Shown: one piece after another, positions 46,791-58,379 of the stretch
How positions within the stretch are numbered: position 1 is the first letter of the stretch
How the letters are laid out: the number at the start of each line of letters is the position of its first letter
Source: Epiperipatus broadwayi
Lineage: Eukaryota; Onychophora; Udeonychophora; Euonychophora; Peripatidae
Assembly: GCA_028023455.1 (NCBI GenBank)
Contig: JAQFVV010012506.1
Location: 3,716,714-3,780,713 of the forward strand
Direction of reading: 5' to 3'
DNA length: 64,000 nucleotides
Notes under the pieces: model-generated
The model's database searches: none
Seen by the model: the letters and a program-made list of their open reading frames with translations, nothing else
Told to the model about the DNA's origin: nothing
Program-made: the position numbers and the translations under genes

Positions 46791-48679
46791 GTCATTGCAA
46801 AACTCATTTTTAGAGTAGTTTTTTTTTTTTAGTTAGATTGATCATACTCATTTTTGAGTGGCTGTTTATTTTATTTGTATTAAGATTACTGTCATTCATG
46901 TGCTGATGTTTTAATTTCTTAATCCTTAATATATATATAAATTTACTGCTTTTTGTTAAAATATATATAAATTTTCTGATATCCATCAATTCTCATTATA
47001 TTCTCAAATGTTCACATAATCAATTATAGTGAAATAGAAAACGTTTTATTCACATTCAACATGTATTACATTAATAAATATGATTTTTTTCTTTTCAGTC
47101 TACAATGCTTTAAAACTATAGACTATGCCCCTCTATCATTCCATAAATCTTCCTGAGAATTTCTTTCTCTAATTTTTCTATTTATTTTTTATCAATTTCT
47201 TTTTGAGATTTTTTTTTTTTTTTTTTTGATATTGTCCTTTTTAATATTTATTTGGTAAGATTTCCTGAGATATCTTCTGAACATATCCATATAATTATAT
47301 TTGTCTTGGTCTGATTGTATTTATTATAGTATATTCATTATTTTTCAAATTTTTTTTGGTTATGTATTATCTGCTTGACTTTTATGCAGATCTTCACCAA
47401 TAATTTCCATTTTTTCTCCAGCTGCCAAACTTCACTTCAGTACATAATATTTTTATTATTTGAACATATATTATTTATTGATTTTTTGAAATATTCTGAT
47501 TCCATTTATCATTACTATAGCCTTTCTATTCAGTATGTTTATGAGTGTGAATATTTACAAAAAATTTATTTTAAAATTAATAAATATATATAAAAGCTTT
47601 TAAAAAAATGAAAATAATTTTAATTTTGAAAAAAGTAAGCATTTATATATATTCATTAACTTTTAAAGTAAAACTATTATAAATGAAGTATATAGTTTTA
47701 GTGAAATAAATTTTAAAAACAATCATTTATCAAAAAACATAAATTATAATGATCACATGATAACTAGTCTGGGGATATTGGATGAGTAGGCACTAGATGG
47801 GGATTTTATGCACAAGCCTTCTGGCATCCATTGATTACTCTAGCTTGCTGTGTGTGGCAATATGTATAGTGAGTTTTGGCTGTTTAGTAAATTATAATGT
47901 CTATTTAAAATTACTTTTCATGGTTTGCATATGTATTGTTTTGAGAGAGGCATTTCAGATATCATAGGATTTACATAAGTTTATATTTTTAATAATTACG
48001 ATGCATTTGAGCAAGGAAGAACAAATTCAAATAATTATCTTTTTGGAAAGTCTCAGTCAAAATTAAGCCAGCGCAAAATGTTAGAGTGTATACAAGAATG
48101 TAAGCAATACAGAATTTTGTATTAATCAATATTTTTAAAAAACAGGATCTATGCATTCAAATTCTGTAATGAATCTTTGTGATAGCTGATAATGGTATGA
48201 GGATTATTATTTTTGATCATTGTGGCATAGCTCCCAAAAGTCTATTGATTTATTTTTGAAGAAAAAATGACATATTGCATTGTGGCATTCATAAAAATTT
48301 CAGTTTCTACAGCGATTGTGAAAAGGGAATCTAAATCTATAGATGGAATTTTTGACTAACAACATTTTTACATGTAGATGTTAATATCTGCTAGTGATTA
48401 CTATCCTTTAGGATATCATTCTACATTAAATTTAATTTAAATTTTGGTTTTATCTTAAAAACACGTAATCTTTATAGTTAACATATGATCAATTACTCTA
48501 AAGATCAAATGACATTCAAGCACCAAAATAATAGCTTAAATATATTCTCATTCAAATGACCAAGCCAACAGATCTTTTTATACATTTTTCAGTAGCAAAT
48601 CCACCCAGAAACTTTTAATTTTTGAGTTCTCCATTCATATTACTATAGCAAGTCATGCAAGAACAATAATAAATTATAT

Positions 48680-48763
48680 ATTAAAACAGGCAAAACTCTC
48701 TGTACATAATGCCACTGAGTGCAAGCAAGAGTAATCAGTATGGAGAGTTTTGCCAGTTTTAAT
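48680..48763. repeat. Inverted repeat, 21-bp arms, 42-bp loop
   Basis: ATTAAAACAGGCAAAACTCTC (48680-48700) pairs with the segment at 48743-48763 with a single mismatch. The loop is of mixed composition (CACTGAGTGCAAGCAAGAGT). It could be a tiny MITE or a transcribed hairpin. No target duplication is evident. Confidence 0.65.
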
Positions 48764-49192
48764 AACAGTTATGAGCAAGCATAAGAAATGATCATGTGAT
48801 GTTTAATGGTTTAATAAATCATATAATTGTTTGGGAAGATATGTGTTTTTAAATGTTAAAATAATGGGCTAAGAGATTAGTAATTTCATTCAATTAAATT
48901 AATGGAAGCAAATATTTTATTATAGTTGTAGTCAATTTATAACATGTAGGTTTTTCAGTTTGCCACTGTTATCACTAGGCTAAACTTATTAAAATCTGTA
49001 TTTAATAAAATTTTTATAAAGATTAATATGATGATTTTTATATTTGTTGATATTTTTATTGAACATAATTATATAATTGCAATAGTTTTAAACTTTTCTC
49101 GTAAAAATGTAATTCAATATAAATAATATGTATAATATGTATACTAAGAAAAATTTATTTAATACTTAAAAATACATCAACAAAGTAGAGCA

Positions 49193-49249
49193 TGCTTTTG
49201 AGTGACTGGTAGTCATACTTTGAGTATAATTACCAGTTAGTCGAAAGCA
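49193..49249. repeat. 57-nt hairpin with 26-bp stem, miRNA-precursor-like
   Basis: The arm at 49193-49218 (starts TGCTTTTGAGTG) pairs with 49224-49249 (ends GTCGAAAGCA). By my count on the + strand RNA there are two mismatches and about four G:U pairs, with a 5-base loop. It lies in the last intron of the MFSD6-like gene on the sense strand. I do not recognise a known miRNA seed, and the loop is short for a typical precursor. It may equally be the relic of a palindromic element. Confidence 0.35.
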
Positions 49250-51044
49250 AAGTTTTAAACAAGCTTTTTTTAGTGCACATGTATTATTTATATTGAACAT
49301 AATTATTTAGAGATTAGGAACCCTTTAAAGTCCTAGATCCAAACTATGAACAGTATCTTACATGTACCTACCTGTAGCATTTTAACATTATTTTGTAGAT
49401 GTGTAGTGATATAGTAATCTATTTTATTGGGGGAAAAACAACCAGTATTGCTTTTATAATCAATATTTGTCTACCAATGTTTTGATGCAAGTGAAGAAGG
49501 AAAGAGACCATGAAAAAATAAACCATTATGATGTCTAATTGAAAGGCCTGGACTCTTCTACACAAAATTAGTGAAAACATAAATATTTTAAATGTTATTG
49601 CCAATAAGATTGTCAATGTTATATATCAGATTTCTAATCCTAAATTGACAAAGACAAATTCAAGCATGTCTTTCTCAACGATCAGCTAATTTAAATCTGT
49701 AGAGATTGGTAAACTTGAACTTGCTCTTTATTTTCTTCCATAAGCTGATAAAATACTTTGATTTTTTAAAAAATGTAGTTTCTAAAACCAAAACATTACT
49801 GGTAAAATATTCACACAGGAACTTGTCCAAAAATTTGTCATGAATGTAAAACTATAGTAGTCTTAAAATCTTACAAACCTAACAATGGTCAAAAAATTAT
49901 CATATATATAGATATATGCTTCCTGTGAGTTATTTTTTAAAAAATAATCATAGCAAGAATTATACTAATATTAGAAAAGTAATTATTTTTAAAAAAGACT
50001 AGAATTAGACCAGAATGATTTTAAAAATAGTTTTCAAAATAAACTAAAGATTGATATATACAAGTCTAAATTTCTTTAAAACAAAAAACCCATTAGTTTA
50101 TTTAACCAAATATTCACCATGCTGATAATTTTAGCAAAAACAAAATTTTACACTATGGCTTTTTACAGTTCTCATATCTTTTTTAGTTAATATATCATCA
50201 AAACTAATTACATTGCTTTGATTTCTTAACATATTCTCCTAGTTAATACATATGTTTCTTAATAAGGAGAAGGAACATTTGGAAATATTTTTTTCAGAAA
50301 TTTGACCCATTCTTACAAAGAATATATGCTTTTATATAATCAACAGAAAAATGTATTGTAATTGAATGTTCTTTAGAAGTAACTTTAGTCTGAAGCCTAA
50401 TTTTCTTTCTTATGTTTTTAGGAGTGCTACCCCAAGCATATTCTGCTGATTACTGCGGCTCTGTTTTCTTAAAAAAATGCACTAAACTTTTAGATTCACA
50501 TTTGAATATTACCATAAAACATTAAAGTCTACTTTATTACAATGAATTCTTTTAATATATTCTATTAATAATTATTAGAAAATAATTAGTTTCACAGAAA
50601 AAAAATCTATGAAGAGATCAGATTTATCACTAACTCAAGATATATTTTCACCATCTAAGACATGTATCAAATCACAATATCTTATCTGGATGTTCAAACA
50701 ATGAACCTTTTAATTATATTTTTAGGCTTTTTACAAGACATTATTTTATGTACAACAGTAACTCCAACTGAATTTAATCTGCATCTATGTTACTGAAGTC
50801 TCATTGCTAGGTTTAGAACTATGTCATGCTTTTCCTGTTTACAAGTTGAATTTAATACTTTCTGAATTACATGATTGGGAACATAAACTATGAGCCACAT
50901 AGTTAATGACTATCTCTTGTATATGTATAATGGCTAATTTGCAAAAATAAGGCTGCCTTGACAGTGTATAACTTAGCTGGAATTTATAGTTTTTTTATGG
51001 TCATCAAAATTGGAAAAGAATAAATATCTTTATGTTGTTCTTCC

Positions 51045-51397
51045 ATAAAATAATAATCAGAAAATAATAAATTCTTTACAACAGCTATATAAATATAAAA
51101 AAATTTTATACATTAAAAACCTTTTTCAGCATCTGATTTGGTGCCCTTTTCAAATGTTAATAATCTATTACATTAACGAACTATTTCAGACAAAAGCATC
51201 TAATGTTCAATAATGAAATTAAAACAGACAATAACAAATATAAGTCATTAAAATAAATCAAAACCCGTTAGTGTAGTAGATTATTAACATTTGAAAAGAG
51301 CACCAAATCAGGTGCTGAAAAAGGCTTTTAATGTTTAAAAAAATTTTGATATTTATATAGGTGTTGTAAAGAATTTATTTTCTGATTATTTTTTTAT
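51045..51397. repeat. Long inverted repeat, about 132-134 bp arms, 87-bp loop
   Basis: The arm 51045-51178 and the arm 51266-51397 are close reverse complements with a few substitutions and small indels. Shared words are AATAATCAGAAAATAA, TTCTTTACAAC, CAGCATCTGATTTGGTGC on one side and GCACCAAATCAGGTGCTG on the other. It ends 177 bp before the last exon of the MFSD6-like gene. No clear target duplication is seen. It could be a fold-back MITE and would form a long double-stranded stem in the pre-mRNA. Confidence 0.8.
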
Positions 51398-51574
51398 ACT
51401 CTATATGAATACTTACCAATTTAAGCAAAAAACAAAAGTTATTCCACACATTATATAAATATTTTTTTTTTGTAAGTATATTTTAGTTATTAAGTATTTT
51501 ATTCATTATTGTATTTAATTTTTTTTTTTTGTTTTTTTTTAATATAATAAAATTGTTTTCTATATATTTTTCAG

Positions 51575-51738
51575 ATGAAAAAGAAAATCCAGAAACGAAA
51601 TTAAAGTTTTTACCTAAAAATCATTCTGACTCTTTAATTGAAGATAAAATAAATAATATAGATACTGTTAAAAGGCTAAATAATTCACCAAAAAACTGCA
51701 ATTCAAAAATGAATAATGTAATAGAGACTGCAGTTTAA
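51575..51738 (+). CDS. MFSD6-like transporter, last exon
   Basis: Starts after TATATTTTTCAG. The first codon is completed by the G left at 29911 to give Asp, so the phase fits. It encodes a polar tail of 54 residues, beginning DEKENPETKLKFLPKNHSDS and ending NNVIETAV before TAA (51736-51738). There is no membrane segment, which agrees with a cytosolic C-terminus after the last helix. The same frame is open upstream to an ATG at 51529, but that part is polypyrimidine-rich intron end and I do not read it as coding. The link to the exon at 29750 is inferred from phase, strand and tail character. Confidence 0.6.
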
Positions 51739-52176
51739 TATTCAAGTTTAAACAATTTTTTTAAGTGTATATTGTTGTCTTTTTTTGTATTAGTAAATTA
51801 TGGCAAATGTTCTTTCTGTTTTTTTTCCATGTGCAAGAGATCATTCATGTAAAAAGGTCAGTAGGTAGATAATTTTCATTTTTATTGTGGCCATGCACTG
51901 CATTTAAAATTGCTAGATGACATTTCAATAACATTCTAGTTATCTTTTTACAAAAAAATAATGTCTGGAATCTTGATTGTCTTTAAACTTGAAAAATTTG
52001 TAAAACATTTATATAATGAAATTGTTTTAAATTATTTGTTGAGATTGTTTCTAAGTTTTATTTTATACAAAATGGTAGGATTATAAAATTGTAAAACAAT
52101 ACAGGAATTTTTTCTTGCTAATATGAACATTCAAATTTTGTTAAATTATTTATCAGAACATTTTATAAAAATGAAA

Positions 52177-52182
52177 AATAAA
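52177..52182 (+). promoter_or_regulatory. Poly(A) signal AATAAA
   Basis: The first AATAAA after the stop codon at 51738, giving a 3' untranslated region of about 0.45 kb. Another AATAAA occurs near 52217. In DNA this AT-rich the motif is common, so position rather than the word itself supports the call. Confidence 0.35.
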
Positions 52183-55100
52183 AATTCCTTTTATTTATTA
52201 GACTAATATTTAGTTTTAAATAAAATGCAGAAAATCTTGACATCATAATTCATTGTCCTATATTATTTCAGATTTTCAAACTTTTCTATTTTCTGTTTTA
52301 CTCTTCATATACTTTTAGTTAGGTGGTTTATTAAGATAATCTATTAACTATCTTCTTACAATGTCTTTTTTACATTCCAAAGTTTATCTAATACCTGTTT
52401 TTTAAAATATATATAGGTTTTTTTATATCCATGTTTATATCTATTCCAGTTTCTTTTCTTAGTAAACAGTCAATTTTCAAATAGTGTTTTAATATCCCTT
52501 ATTTTTACACTTACTCTAGCAACTTTTCTTCCCCAAATCCATATTGAATATATAGATTTTTTCTTTTTTTAATCTGTCAAATTAATGTTATATATGTATA
52601 TATAAACTATATTTTTTTAAAAAAAAAAACTTTTTCTTATATATAACTTTAATAAGCTACAAAATAACTTTCTGCTCTTATTGTTTAGCAATTGTAATAA
52701 TTTTTGTAAGGTTATTTTGTTTTAGTGACTTTCCTAATACCCATGAATTTAATAAACTTATTCTTCAATTCTAAAGATTCTGAAATTCTTTTATTTTGGC
52801 AAATTTAACCTTATTTGTAAGTATTCTTGTATCATAACAAATCAAATAATTCTCATTTTTTTAATGTCAATTCTACTATCATTGAAAGGAAACTATTATT
52901 TAGCAATATTTTGAAATAATAAAAAAAATAGACAACATTTCTTCTCTACCCTACTATTTAATCTATTTTTATGTGTATAATAACCAAACAAAATATATTC
53001 TACCATATCAGCTTAGTAAGAGTTTTTTCTTTTTTTTTTTTTTTTTGCTCTTTCTTCTTCACTAACATTATTAATAGAAATAGAAAATACAACAGAAAAT
53101 AACAAAAAAAACTAAGACTTTTATAATCATGATATGATATATTCCATATAACATAAATTACTGAGATTGAATTCATTATTTTAATATGTCTCTTTTGAAA
53201 GAAAAATTATATTTATCTAAGCTATATATATATTTTATTTGACTCTATTTTGTCTTCTGAAGTCAAAATAAGTATTTCTTGTTCTTTGAAATCATGTAAC
53301 TTCTCTTAACAATCTTATTTTTTCTAATCTTAAAAGTTTTCATTAGAAAAGAATATCCAAGAGAAATGATATGCTGCTAAATTGCTTCTTCTTAAACAAA
53401 GCCACAATTTTCTACTCATAGGATATATACCCAGAAAGTCTATTAGCCACATTAAACATTCCCTTTTTCCAAAATCCTTATATACCATAATAAACTCATC
53501 TATTTCTTATTAATCACTTATTTTTTCAGCCCTGGTTTATTGTTTTTCTTCTTTCACATTTTAATAAATGTTTAATTAATTCCACAATCCTATCTTCTTA
53601 TTCACTATAAATATATATATTATAATGGAATCGATTATATTTAAAGTCTAAATTGGGCTTGTTAAATATAACGGGATGATTAAATTCACCAGAAAGAGGA
53701 TATGTATTTCACTACAATCGGACTTTGGGTCTTCAGGTAGAATGCTAGAAATGAATCGATGAAATACTAAGTCCATGATTATATCTATTTTTATTATGCT
53801 GGTTCAATAATTTTTAAATAAATTTTGATATAATTTAGACTAGTTCATCTATCTCTCAGTCACCATTATGCCACGATATTCAAACTCATGGAGAATTTGC
53901 GATTAGCTCTTTTCAGGGATGATTTCAAAACAAGTCATTATATAATATGCCTTTATATAAGCATTAACTAATAATTGATATTCATATGATATTTATAATA
54001 CTAACATATATATATATAATATAATTTAATAATGATTAGACAAAGAGAGGTTAATAACTCAATATTTAATAAACAATAAAAAATATAATGTAAAAGATAT
54101 AAATAAATAAGGATAAATTTTATCATTTCAAAATATTAATAAATAATATTCCCATATAATACCCTATGATAAAATTCTATGTTATAATAAACTATTCAAA
54201 AGTAAAGTATATAATTTAAATTAACAGATATATAAAACAATATATATAAATTTTAAAAATTGATAATTTAAATAACTTATTAATTTATTTACAGTTCTTA
54301 TTATATATGTTTCATAATTATTAATATATATATATAAGTACTATTTACAATTGTATAACTTATATATTATATGTACTTATAATAAATAAAATACATTAAA
54401 TGTTTATTATATTATATAATAAACCTATTTATAAATATCTGTTAAATTATAACCATTTTTTTTATATTTCATCTAATTTTGATGAATTATGTCAAACTTT
54501 CAATTCATGTTTATAATATTAAATTTAGATATTCCTATTAAAATATAATGATGCCAAATTTGAAATAATAATAATAATAAACATATTAAAATAATATAAA
54601 TAGTATTATAATATATATAAATAAATAAAGAAAAACTTATTTTCCAGAGTTAAGAATAGATCTTTAAGTTCTCATAATCCTAATGGAGTTCTCCTGCGAT
54701 GTATATATAAATCCATTGATATCCAATGATTTGGTTTATATAAGATAAAGTATATATCCTTTGAAGATTGACGTTCTTATTCTCCATTTCCTATTATTAT
54801 TAGACATTCTATACAACCAATATTTCAAAATAGCATGTAAATTGGTTTCGAAACCTTTACGACACAAAATTATTTTACTCACTCCACATTGTAAGATTTC
54901 TTTATATATATAATTATTTTAAATTTATATATATCTGTAGAATAACAAAGTGTTAAAATAACGTAGTTTCCAAAAAATCAAACATGTTCTTTTTTTTTAT
55001 ATTGCTATTCCTTTTAAGATTTAATAGAAAATTAAAATAAATCATTTTCCTTTCTTCTTTTCAATAACTAAAGAAAGAATGAATCTCCTCATGTATTTTG

Positions 55101-56334
55101 TTTCATTTTCATGCTTAATATAAATATTAATTGTTATGAATAGATATTAAGATCTAATAATATATATATAAAATTATTTATTTCTCAACTTCAAATCTGG
55201 CAATTACTCAAAATCTTGAAATTAAGGTATATATTATTTAAAGTTCACATGTATATATAAATAGTATATATGTATACATATTAAAATATTCAAATAAATT
55301 TTATATTTATAAATAATTTCATTAGAGATAAAAGTATGTTAGGTTAATAATAATAACTGGAAGTTACTATTATAATACATATATATTTTCTTCTTTTTAT
55401 TCATCCTACTCTAGAGTCATCTACTGAAAACTTGAGTAATTAGTGGACACTAGATGGTAGTACTGTATGATATCCATATTTTCAGATCACTTTTTGGCTT
55501 CTGCTTAATCAGTTAGGATTTGGGATTCAAAGGTGGAACTAAATTCATCTAGCAGCCATCGTTAATTCCTTTATATTATTCAAACTAGTAGTTTAAAAAT
55601 TAAAAAATCCTAAAATTATTGAACTCAAGACTTCTCACATGCATAATTATACAGATCTGACACCAAGTCACAAACTATATATTTTAATCATTTTAGTTCA
55701 TACTAACTTTAAATTACATTTCTCTTTTAACTAATAAAGTTAATATGATCAATACATCATACAGCGTTCTCAATTTACTCATACTTCCAAAAACAGTTTT
55801 CTTCATTCTACTCCAGAACTAACTACTTTAAGATTGAGTAATCAACGGATATTAGATGATACTGCTATATAGTATTTTTATTACTAGACTGATTTCAGAT
55901 TTTTGAGTAAATTGAGAAAATTTTGTGATAATTTGTTATTGTAAATTGTATACCTGTACTAGTTTATATGTGACTAATAAAAGGATTCTTCTAATTTTTA
56001 ATTTTACCTTTTTTTCATTTATAAAATCCAACTCTAAAATGTTTATAGCTCTTTTTTTATATATAAAATTGTTTCAAATTTCTATAAAAATCAATATCCC
56101 AAACAATAATTTTATTAAACTTAACAATTAAGCCTTGTTAAGTTATAAATGAAACTTATTAAAAGTTTGTATAATTATTAAAATTCTACAGTTTTTTCCA
56201 TTTTCTCAAGCATTATTCATTCAATCATCTTCTTAGTAATCTTGATAATTTGCTTAACCAACTAAATTCATTTTCTAATTTGTGTTTAACAAGATTATTA
56301 TTTTCTTTTATATATATAATTTTTTTCTTGTTTA
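52183..56334. other. Very AT-rich intergenic DNA
   Basis: Long stretches of TATATA, AATAATAATAA and T runs, most extreme at about 53960-55380, where G and C are scarce. No gene was recognised; the small open frames are low-complexity. A diverged repeat pair near 55401 and 55802 is listed separately. Some higher-complexity sequence near 53660-53940 was not identified. Confidence 0.55.
55401..55876. repeat. Diverged direct repeat pair, about 75 bp per copy
   Basis: Segments 55401-55475 and 55802-55876 share CTACTC-AGA, CTACT--AA--TTGAGTAAT, GGA--(C/T)TAGATG and TA-TACTG words with scattered differences. A weaker similarity occurs around 47770-47815. This suggests an old dispersed repeat family with unclear boundaries. 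Confidence 0.4.
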
Positions 56335-56498
56335 ATTAGTCCATATTCAAGCACAAGGGCGTGTGCGGTGCAACTGCTCCCAAAAGCTATTAATACAAAT
56401 ACAAATAGCTAACTAAAAATATTAAAACAGCTGAGCGCTTTCAAAGGATCTTGCCTTCATAATCATAGCTTGCTTACGTTTAAATTTATGCAAATATG

Positions 56499-57085
56499 CT
56501 AATTCCATCTTTTTGATAGAGAAAAACACGTGTCCTTCCTGTTTATGACATCGCTGTCGCGAGAGATAAATAAAGCCTCTTTGATCTTTCTTTTGAGGTC
56601 ATGTCTCTCTCTACATACGATGGTAGGATTGTCCGGAATGCACTCATGGTGACTTGTGCACTGGTGCTGATAAAAAACTGAATAAGTAGAAGGATCGTTG
56701 CGAGCTCTATTGTACGAATACTTGTGTTGTGCCAATCATGTGGCCAAAGATGCTCTGCTTTCCCCATAATATGTGCCTTTGCAATAGTTATTTGGACAAG
56801 CAATGTTATATACTGTATGGGGGGTCTGTAACAGTGGAGTTTGATCTTTGGTATTGTTAATTAGATTGTTAGAATTTGGAGGGGTTCGAAAACAGAGCTG
56901 ATATTTGTTGTTAAGGATGGAATGTAGTTTCTTGTGTAAATTGGGTATGTATGGAAGTAATAATCTGGGTTTATCCTGTGTGGCGTGAGAGTTGAGAGGT
57001 TTATTCTGAATGTGTGAGATTTTTTTGTCGATGGTGGATTGTCTGAAGCCTAAATTCAGTAGATCATTTCTATATTCTGCTATGT
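56499..57085 (-). pseudogene. Penelope-like protein C-terminus with GIY-YIG domain, broken copy
   Basis: On the - strand the frame from 57085 encodes AEYRNDLLNLGFRQST and the GIY-YIG endonuclease start TVYNIACPNNYCKGTYYGES. It then has an in-frame TGA at 56736-56738 directly after SLAT. The other copy has CGA (Arg) at this codon, so a CG-to-TG change removed the conserved catalytic Arg and ended the frame. The frame resumes with LAQHKYSYNRARN and ends at KRWN. A few further differences from the + copy are seen (FRTPPN for FRTHPN, VCRERHD for VYRERHD). Confidence 0.85.
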
Positions 57086-57087
57086 CA

Positions 57088-57890
57088 CAACTGAAGACAC
57101 TCACCAACAAGTCAAATACCTTGATGTCAAAATAAAAAGAGAAAATAACCACTGCCATTATAGCATGGCCATCAAACCGTTGGAAATCAGATGCCATACA
57201 CACCTCCAATCTCACACACCCACAGCACATAAATTATCGGGTCTAGCATATTTTTTGCATAGAAACAGATTGTTGTGTAAAATCGAGGCAGATGCAAAAA
57301 CAAATGTAGCAGAATATAGAAATGATCTACTGAATTTAGGCTTCAGACAATCCACCATCAACAAAAAAATCTCACACATTCAGAATAAACCTCTCAACTC
57401 TCACGCCACACAGGATAAACCCAGATTATTACTTCCATACATACCCAATTTACACAAGAAACTACATTCCATCCTTAACAACAAATATCAGCTCTGTTTT
57501 CGAACCCATCCAAATTCTAACAATCTAATTAACAATACCAAAGATCAAACTCCACTGTTACAGACCCCCCATACAGTATATAACATTGCTTGTCCAAATA
57601 ACTATTGCAAAGGCACATATTATGGGGAAAGCAGAGCATCTTTGGCCACACGATTGGCACAACACAAGTATTCGTACAATAGAGCTCGCAACGATCCTTC
57701 TACTTATTCAGTTTTTTATCAGCACCAGTGCACAAGTCACCATGAGTGCATTCCGGACAATCCTACCATCGTATATAGAGAGAGACATGACCTCAAAAGA
57801 AAGATCAAAGAGGCTTTATTTATCTCTCGCGACAGCAATGCCATAAACAGGAAGGACACGTGTTTTTCTCTATCAAAAAGATGGAATTAG
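57088..57890 (+). CDS. Penelope-like element protein, truncated, with GIY-YIG endonuclease
   Basis: Penelope-like elements encode a telomerase-related reverse transcriptase fused to a GIY-YIG endonuclease. Here the frame is open from about 57088 (EDTHQQVKYLDVKIKREN) to TAG at 57888. The first part, with YLDVKI and TAHKLSGLAYFLHRN, is the end of the reverse transcriptase and thumb. The endonuclease follows, counted from the Met at 57165. It has TVYNIAC with Y139, a Cys pair C143 and C148 of the Penelope-type zinc site, TYYGES (the YIG equivalent), R163 and H167. The catalytic reverse transcriptase core is missing, so it cannot retrotranspose on its own. The endonuclease part looks intact. No promoter was identified. 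Confidence 0.85.
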
Positions 57891-58083
57891 CATATTTGCA
57901 TAAATTTAAACATAAGCAAGCTATGATTATGAAGGCAAGATCCTTTGAAAGCGCTCAGCTGTTTTAATATTTTTAGTTAGCTATTTGTATTTGTATTAAT
58001 AGCTTTTGGGAGCAGTTGCGCCGCACATGCACTTGTGCTTGAATACATACATTTCCCAAAAGTAAAATTATTTAACTTAATCG

Positions 58084-58379
58084 GATTAGTCCATATTATA
58101 ACTTTATAATTAGATCCAAGATTTATACTAAAAAAAAAAGAAAAAAACGAGTGAACAAACACATACATCAATCATTAAACAAATTTCACTTTATTTACAA
58201 CATTTGTTTCCAAACAGATGATAGTCAACTATATTATAATAAGCATTTATAATACATTTATGTATAAGTGTGTGTATATATTGTACATACATGTTTAAAA
58301 TATATATATATACTAGCTGTATTTACAGCTTTGCTCATGTTATTACACATTAAACAATCAGCATCAGAACTGTCTACAG
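58084..58379. other. Non-coding spacer after the Penelope-like pair
   Basis: Begins with the downstream copy of the 13-bp duplication. It is AT-rich with a TATATA tract near 58300-58312 and then moderately complex sequence leading into the Penelope-like tail at 58380. No gene was seen. Confidence 0.5.

Larger units (their letters stand above)
46791..51044. other. Non-coding intronic DNA with two notable hairpins
   Basis: AT-rich. Open frames of 65-72 codons at 47375-47593 and 49419-49616 have no recognisable domain. Two inverted repeats stand out (48680-48763 and 49193-49249). An exon-like patch with matching splice phase occurs at 50422-50525. All are listed separately. Confidence 0.5.
29912..51574 (+). 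other. Last intron of the MFSD6-like gene, 21.7 kb
   Basis: Bounded by GTGTGT at the donor and TTTTTCAG at the acceptor, with both flanking exons in phase 1, so the joined codon is GAT (Asp). The intron is filled with mobile elements described separately. Its size is inferred from the two exons. If further exons exist between them it would be split. Confidence 0.55.
56348..58083. mobile_element. Penelope-like element pair in head-to-head inversion
   Basis: Two copies of the same 3' part lie in opposite directions: - strand 57085 to about 56348, and + strand about 57086-58047. Their outer ends, rich in GCACAAG/CTTGTGC and GGGAGCAGTTGC, are the 3' ends. The arms are nearly identical and the + copy extends about 216 bp further 5', which forms the loop. 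ATTAGTCCATATT occurs at 56335-56347 and again at 58084-58096, a likely 13-bp target duplication around the whole structure. Shared target duplication plus near identity suggests one insertion event. Penelope-like elements often leave such inverted, 5'-truncated copies. Confidence 0.85.

Noticed and set aside
57586-57846. 86-codon + strand frame overlapping the Penelope gene
   Set aside because: An overlapping frame of the GIY-YIG coding sequence, mirrored in the other arm, with no independent support.
56499-58047. Hammerhead ribozyme in the Penelope-like ends
   Set aside because: Penelope-like elements can carry hammerhead motifs, but I could not find the CTGATGA and GAAA core in the right arrangement here.
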